NCBI GenBank assembly: GCA_037367405.1
Contig: JAZKJV010002627.1
Span: 248,001-312,000 of the forward strand
DNA from: Ottelia alismoides
Lineage: Eukaryota > Streptophyta > Magnoliopsida > Alismatales > Hydrocharitaceae
Direction: 5' to 3'
DNA length: 64,000 bases
Under the pieces are notes generated by a model, which saw only the letters and a program-made list of their open reading frames with translations, did not search any database and was not told where the DNA came from. The position numbers and the translations under genes are program-made. This document shows, in pieces, positions 58,584 through 64,000 of the stretch (positions are counted from its first letter, which is position 1; each line of letters begins with the position of its first letter).

Positions 58584-60132
58584 GGCATGAAGTGACGCCA
58601 TTACAACTAACTCTCCCCTAACCAATTCTTCCCTAGATTCATTGGCCGATCGCCCAACTTCTCCCTGCGACTCCGGCCAACCAAGGAGGTGACAGCTCCT
58701 CGTCCTCAGCCCGTGTGGAAGAAGGGAGATCGGAGGAGGTTCCAAGGTGTTGAACGTCACCTTGCATCACCGCCTCGAGCAGCGTGGAGCTCCAGGAAGC
58801 CGACCCGTTGAGCAATCTCCAACATCGGTTCTACACCCTGCAAACACATGTAATCCGTCCATCTTTCACCTTTTATTTCTCGATTAGTGTGCCTCTATTA
58901 GGATCGTTAATCAAGTGATTAGATCCCCTAATCATCCTACTTAGACGCTATATCGACTTGAAACCTCAAATCCATTGCGAATTCACCCCAAATCCATCTC
59001 ACATTTCCTTCATTTCTCCTTAATTCTGGAAACACGTTTTTGAACTTGCAAAACCTAACTTTCTTGGCCGATTTCTTTGCAATTCGAGCAAAATAAATAT
59101 TACTTGTAGGTTTCCTCATCATCTAGAGCATAAAACAATCAATCAGAAGCTTTAAAGATACAAAAGTAGCAAAGCAAAGATCATCTTCGACATCCTCCAG
59201 AACTGCCTGACGTGTCATCTTCCTCGACGATAAACCACCACCTTTCATCACCTTCGGAGGAGATCATCAACACGTGAGCTCGAGGGGTGGAGGAGCCACC
59301 CCTCTGGCCCTACAGGAGGCCCAAGTCAGCCGTCAGTCGCCGGAGAAAATTTGGAGAAGAGAGCACCCTTGCCAGCCGAGCGGAGGACTTGAAGAACACC
59401 AAGATCACCAGAGTGTACAGGCTTCTGACACGTGGCGCACTTGAACAGCCCAGATCGTGCGACGCCTCAGCCGTAGGATGCGAAGGGGTAGAAATTTTGC
59501 ATAATAATCCCATCAACTTCCAGGAATAAAAGACCGCCTCTAGAGTTTCAAGATATTGCAATTAGGTCCATGTGTGGGGATGTAATTGTAATAAAAACTT
59601 ATTTCTTTAACATTTTAGTCCCTCTAGGGGTTGTTTTGTAACAGAAACATAATACTTTTCTTGCAGTTAGGCCCTTGGCTTGTAAGGGTCATTTGAACCT
59701 CGAATTCTTCGCATTTTTCTGCAAATTTGTTAGGGTAGCTCGACAACTACCCAATGTATTTTTCGAGTATTTTTCCTGAATTTTCCGTCGCTCGGTTTTG
59801 ATTTTGTCTTCTTGAGTTTGTTTTAAATCGAATTTGTTTGCTATTTCTTTCATTGTAAAATCAATAATAAAAAGAGAATTTGTTGGGATTTATTCCTTGT
59901 CTCGAAAACTGTAGTTTGAGCATTCTGCTTCCTTGTGATCGACCCAGGCACACTTACCTGGATAAATAAAATAGTGTAACATTTAAATAAGAGAGAAGCC
60001 GATTAACCACTTCACCTTCTCTCTTGCTCTCCTATTTTAATCGATTTTTGTTTGATTAATTTGATCTCTTTGCTGTTCTCTACACCGATAACAAATTTCT
60101 TAACCGCAATCGGAACCGAGTTCTTATCAAAA

Positions 60133-60150
60133 TGGCGCCATTGTCGGGGA
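60133..60150 (+). promoter_or_regulatory. Primer-binding site of Gypsy C (tRNA-Asp)
   Basis: TGGCGCCATTGTCGGGGA, two changes from canonical, three bases after the LTR end. Confidence 0.93.
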
Positions 60151-61670
60151 CGTGTTGTTTTTACAACGATTTTTGAACCGATTTTTCTCTACTATTCTTG
60201 ATTTTACAATTTTTCTTTCGGTTTTTGATTTACGGTTTTTTTCTTCGGTTTTACTGTTTTTCATGTTTCTTTTAAAGTTCTGTTTATTGCTTTTTGTGTA
60301 ATTTTGTTTCTTAACTAATTCTTGCAGGGCTTGTAGGTTCAGCCAGCTTTCTTGGAAGCCGCAAACAGTTGAAATTGCGGAGACCGAGGTTCTCGGTTGC
60401 TGAGGGAAAGATTTGTTAGGACTCGTGTTGTATTTCTTCTTTTATTCTTGTAAAAAAAAGAGAGAAAAGGGCACTTGCACGTGTTTTTGTTTTCTTAAAA
60501 AGGGGCCCAATAAGGGCATCCCGACTTGTACCTCCCCTCCTATTTTCTTTCTTGGGGTCTGATTCACCGAGTGTCGTGCATTCAGGGGATCAGGGCACCC
60601 ACCGTGGTTTTTCTAACATCGTCGGTTTTCCACAGCTTTTTACGAGGCTAGGTGCTTGCTTAGGATTTTCTTTTTCCTATTTGATTGTGCATTCGTAGTT
60701 AGTTCTAGGACTCACAACCTAGGTGCATGATTTTAGGATTTTTATAAAAAATAAATAAAGCCACTCGTTAGATGTTTGTCTGAAAAAAAACTCAAAAAAA
60801 TATAAAACCCAAAAATAAAATCAGGACTGCTAACGTATCTTATCTAAAATAAACGTAAGGTTCAATTGATTTGGGAGAGTAATCACAGCACATTTCTTCT
60901 CAGAGTGAACGAGTGAGAGATGACCTGTAAGGATAGAAGGAAAAACCCGTATTTCTCACGAAATACTACTTAGTCTATACACCTAATCACCGCTTTTCAG
61001 TGGGTATGCTTGAGTAGCCGAAAATGGTCCGGGTTTACTTAGCAGAGTCGGGGGTTTAGAGGACACTGTGTAAGGCTTTGTCCTCAAGTAACACGGGTAG
61101 CCGGAAATGGTCCGTACTTACCGCCATACTGGATGAGAGTAAGTGGTTCTCTGTAAAGACTCGGGATAGTATTTCGGGGAAACATCGGGCACCTATCAGC
61201 TCGCGTTAACTATGATTATACGTGTTTGCTAATACAATCCTAAAACCGACAAGATAAAAGATCGAACTCTTACGGTCATCATCGGGTTGTGTTGGTGAAA
61301 ACGGTATTTGCTTTGTGTTTGCTTGCGGGGCGTGAGTTACCGCAGCTTTACGCATTTCCATCTTTCTTGAATCATAAATCGTGCTCTCCCGATCACTCTC
61401 TTGACATCGAAGATGACGACTCGACGGCTTTTCTGCTCAGACTCCGTGAGCTCTCGACCGTCCACCGTCCGTCGTACATCTTCACAAGCTCGGGATGGCC
61501 CTCTTCCCGAGTTGGTCCCATCTGATCTCGAGGAGAGCTAGACCCAGACTCTCTCGCCTTCCAGCCAGACTATTAAGGCAGACCCTTGCCTCAATACATC
61601 ATCAATATCTCCAGTTGATTTTTCGCTGAGTTCTTACGAGAAGTTTTCTTTCCCAGCAGAACTGACACAC
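60151..61670 (+). other. 5' leader of Gypsy C
   Basis: About 1.5 kb of untranslated leader typical of Athila/Tat elements. It begins with T-rich sequence, then GGGGCCCAATAAGGGCAT and other GC-richer patches (60490-60650). Two similar boxes, GTAGCCGAAAATGGTCCGG (61013-61031) and GTAGCCGGAAATGGTCCG (61087-61104), form a direct repeat. A 78-codon frame at 61289-61525 is unrecognised. Confidence 0.6.
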
Positions 61671-62738
61671 ATGGCTCATGGAAAAGGACCAACAGAGGAG
61701 AGGCCAGCTGTGGATCACCACATCGAAGGAAGACCAGATCCAACCGCAGATATCATGACAGGAATTCTCGACAATTTACAGCAGATGAACTTGCAGATTC
61801 GAGAATAATTTAGAACTCAGAATGAGTTGCGGGCTGAGATAGCCGTGTTGAGAGCAGGAGCCGGGAACCCTTTACCGCCTGTAGTAGTTCCTGCTACTTT
61901 ACGAGATAAGTATGACCCGGACGCGAGAACGCTCCATCATTGGATCCGGCTACCGCCGAATAAAGGGCCATATGAGTTGAGGTCATCCTTCATCTCATTA
62001 TTTCCCAAGTTCTACAAGAATGCTACAGAGGAGTCGTTTACATTTCTACAGTATTTCGAGATGATCTGTGGCACGACTAGCTATCTAGGAGTTATGCAGG
62101 AGGCAGTTCACCTCAAAGCCTTTCCCTTCGCCTTAACAGATAAGGCACTTTACTGGTTGAGCCATCTAGGAAGGGAAGTTTCTACATGGGACGATTTAAA
62201 GTCCACATTCCTATGTAAGTATTTTTCTCTGGGGAGGACGAACATGATGAGGAGTCAGATCTCCAACTTTACGCAGCTTCCGAATGAATCTTTCCTTGAG
62301 GCATGGGATAGATTCAAAGATCTTACGGAGAGATGCCTGCATTATGAGATGCCAAAGAAGGTGCTAGTGCAGAATTATTTTGGAGGACTCCAGACGGATA
62401 TTCAGGGGCTAGTGAGTGTCGCATGTGGTGGCAGTTATTTGAATAAGGATGTCGAGTCAGTCTGGTCCATCTTCGAAGGGATGACAGAGAACTCGAGAGT
62501 CGTCGACTCTACTCTGACATTCCAGAAGGCCCCTCAGCCACCACATCACCAAGAACATCATAAGGTGGCTAATATTTTAGAGTCTGACTCCAACACCAAC
62601 ATGGGCTTCATTAGCGAGAAATTAACATTGGTGGATGTAATTCAGAAACAAGTTCAGGACTTACAACCGCTGCGAGAGTTGGAGAAACTCTCATCTCTAC
62701 CTCAGCAGCTGAGTGATCTCACGAAGAAAATTTCATAG
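61671..62738 (+). pseudogene. gag: Gypsy C gag capsid (Retrotrans_gag type), two in-frame stops
   Basis: The ATG at 61671 opens a frame beginning MAHGKGPTEERP that runs to 62738 with one internal TAA at 61806-61808. The capsid domain is well kept: LHHWIRLPP, FTFLQYFEMICGT, FPFALTDKALYWLSHL, WDDLKSTFLCKYF, NESFLEAWDRFKDL, YFGGLQ. This is the standard Athila/Tat gag fold region. The terminal TAG (62736-62738) is also likely a mutated Gln, since Gln-rich sequence continues in frame (LQLQYHQAQ). Apart from two stops the domain is intact, fitting a young insertion. It is the best-preserved coding sequence in the window. Confidence 0.88.
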
Positions 62739-63900
62739 CTTCAACTTCAATACCATCAGGCACAATCTTCTTCGACTGCACAACTTGCACGAAGGACTTT
62801 ACCCACTCCACCCACCCGACAGATACATTTTGTTCAGAGCGACCCGAGACTCCGCAGATTGATTGGCATGAGGACCAGTCTCATGCCAATACCGGTCAGA
62901 TCACTAGTACTGCGGCTATGGATGTTGAGCCTCAAGCCACTCTTGAGATCAATGGGATTTGGTATACCCCGATTCAGCAACCGAGTGTACCTCATCATCA
63001 TCAGCAGCAGTACAGTCACCCGCAGCATGGACGTCCACACTTCCAGCATCAACAAAACATCACACAGCAACAGTCTCACCAACATGCTTATCAGAGACCA
63101 CATTCCTATCAATATCATGCTAACCATTCACAATCATATCATTATCAGCAGCAGCAGTAGTCTTCCTTATCACCGTAGAGATCCTCCCAGCCTTACACCT
63201 CACAACAATTCATGCTAAGGCAGGAGAGAGTAGAAAGTCAGGGTCACCACACCGAACCTGAGATGACTTCACAGGCCCAGACTCTAAATCAAATCATGGA
63301 TATGTTGAGTACGCTCCAAATTACGTACAAGACAGAGATGGAGCAGGTTAACCGTCGTCTGGATGAGTTAACCACACCGAAGACCACTCTTCCAACCCAG
63401 CCTCAAATGAATACAAATAACAAGAGGAGGCATCCAGATCAGGTATACAACACTACGGGTACGATCTCTTTTCCTGAATTTTTATCTAACTTTATTCATC
63501 TCAGGAGCGATAGATCACCATGAGCACCTAATGGAATAGAGGAGAGGGCACTTGATGAGGAGCAAGAGCAAATCCATAAGTAGCCACATTCTGAAGCTGA
63601 GGAGGAGAACTTTCGCGAGGATAATGACCATCATGAAGATCAGAGAGAAGGGAGCGATGCTGAAACTATTGACATGGATACCAATGAGTCAGACGATGAT
63701 ATCACGCCAGACCATGCAGATACTCCCGATAAAAATATTTCTTCCCCTGTTTTAGAGAGTTTTGTACATAATTATGAAACTCTCGACGTACAAGCTAATT
63801 CTGAAATCAATAAAAGTATGATTTTCTCATTCCCTATATTGTTCCTTTTCCTGATGCTTTGTTTGGAAAAGGAAAGAAAAATTCCAAAAAGAATGTTGTG
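62739..63900 (+). pseudogene. gag: Gypsy C gag C-terminal Gln/His-rich and acidic region
   Basis: Continues gag in broken frames. A frame change near 62820-62860 leads to IWYTPIQQPSV and a His/Gln-rich tract (62980-63157). TAGs at 63158-63160 and 63176-63178 follow. Then a stretch with a likely coiled coil (LNQIMDMLSTLQITYKTEME, 63282-63341) and an acidic part (MDTNESDDDITPDHAD). No zinc knuckle is seen. Compositionally it parallels the gag-tail frame of L. Confidence 0.65.
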
Positions 63901-64000
63901 ACTCCAGAGACTGAAAGACTATTGAAAGATTACATCTTCTTGAAGATCCCACTTCATGATGCCTTGGATCATTTTCCTATGCTCAAGAATCAGTTGAAAA
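63901..64000 (+). pseudogene. pol: Start of the Gypsy C pre-protease linker, cut by window edge
   Basis: Reads TPETERLLKDYIF and LKIPLHDALDHFPMLKNQ, related to the pre-protease linker of L (MFKLPFIHAIEHFPDLKRF). Protease should follow beyond the window. Confidence 0.65.

Larger units (their letters stand above)
57186..60129 (+). mobile_element. 5' LTR of Gypsy C
   Basis: 2944 bp, TGATGAATCCATGATTCATT at the left, ...CGAGTTCTTATCA at the right. U3 is very AT-rich to about 58360, then has a 30-bp palindrome and a TATAAAAG box (58576-58583). The middle, about 58560-59530, is GC-richer with composition-driven frames on both strands. CCTTGTGATCGACCC (59931-59945) corresponds to the U5 motif in L and B. 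Confidence 0.88.
57186..64000 (+). mobile_element. Gypsy element C (Athila-like), 5' half
   Basis: Plus-strand element inserted into B's pol just upstream of integrase, with flank ACGAT (57181-57185). It has a 5' LTR, primer-binding site, long leader, gag and the start of the protease linker, and runs off the window. It is the innermost of three nested Gypsy insertions and hence the youngest of A, B and C. Confidence 0.9.

Overview
The window is plant nuclear DNA made almost entirely of nested LTR retrotransposons, the pattern of pericentromeric or other gene-poor heterochromatin. Four things indicate a flowering plant: primer-binding sites of the initiator-Met type (TGGTATCAGAGCC) used by plant Copia elements, primer-binding sites of the tRNA-Asp type (TGGCGCCGTTGCCGGGG) used by Athila/Tat Gypsy elements, a plant RTE-type LINE endonuclease remnant, and an AT-rich background. 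The species cannot be named from the sequence. I see no intact host gene, tRNA, rRNA or CRISPR array.

I use letter names for the elements. Left part (1-9847): a Copia LTR (M, minus) lies in the leader of an Athila-like Gypsy element (G, minus; LTR 2458-6171). G sits inside the LTR of an older Gypsy element (H, minus, right end 7639). To the right is a decayed Copia element (I, plus) with LTR end, PBS, gag and protease. Its protease is split by a complete 11.6 kb Gypsy element (L, minus, 9848-21413, TSD GGGAT). L has two 2.96 kb LTRs and no capsid, reverse transcriptase or integrase. It carries a protease-like stretch and an unfamiliar downstream reading frame.

Middle part (21414-42693): Copia I resumes with integrase and early RT and stops at about 23165. 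There it abuts a truncated minus-strand Copia element (J, 23166-28738), which has inserted into the protease of another minus-strand Copia element (K, 28739-30545). About 0.86 kb of unassigned DNA follows. Next is a complete 10.7 kb Copia element (F, 31414-42080, TSD CTAGC) of the same family as J and M. Its LTRs are about 99 percent identical but its pol is dead. A LINE endonuclease fragment follows.

Right part (42694-64000): an Athila-like element (D, plus) has inserted into the LINE fragment. It is truncated after its leader and abuts minus-strand Gypsy LTR pieces (E and A). A retains its 3' region and part of integrase, and is interrupted by B (minus; LTR 50177-53003, integrase to 57185). 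B in turn is interrupted by C (plus; LTR 57186-60129, gag 61671-62738, continuing past the window). This gives three nested insertion levels, with C the youngest of them.

Nothing here works as a gene pathway. What is shared is cis-acting: LTR promoters, primer-binding sites, polypurine tracts, arrays of polypurine-tract hairpins in three Gypsy elements, CACGTG palindromes in LTRs, and conserved non-coding leader and 3' blocks. These suggest several families, notably L and F, that move using proteins made by other elements.
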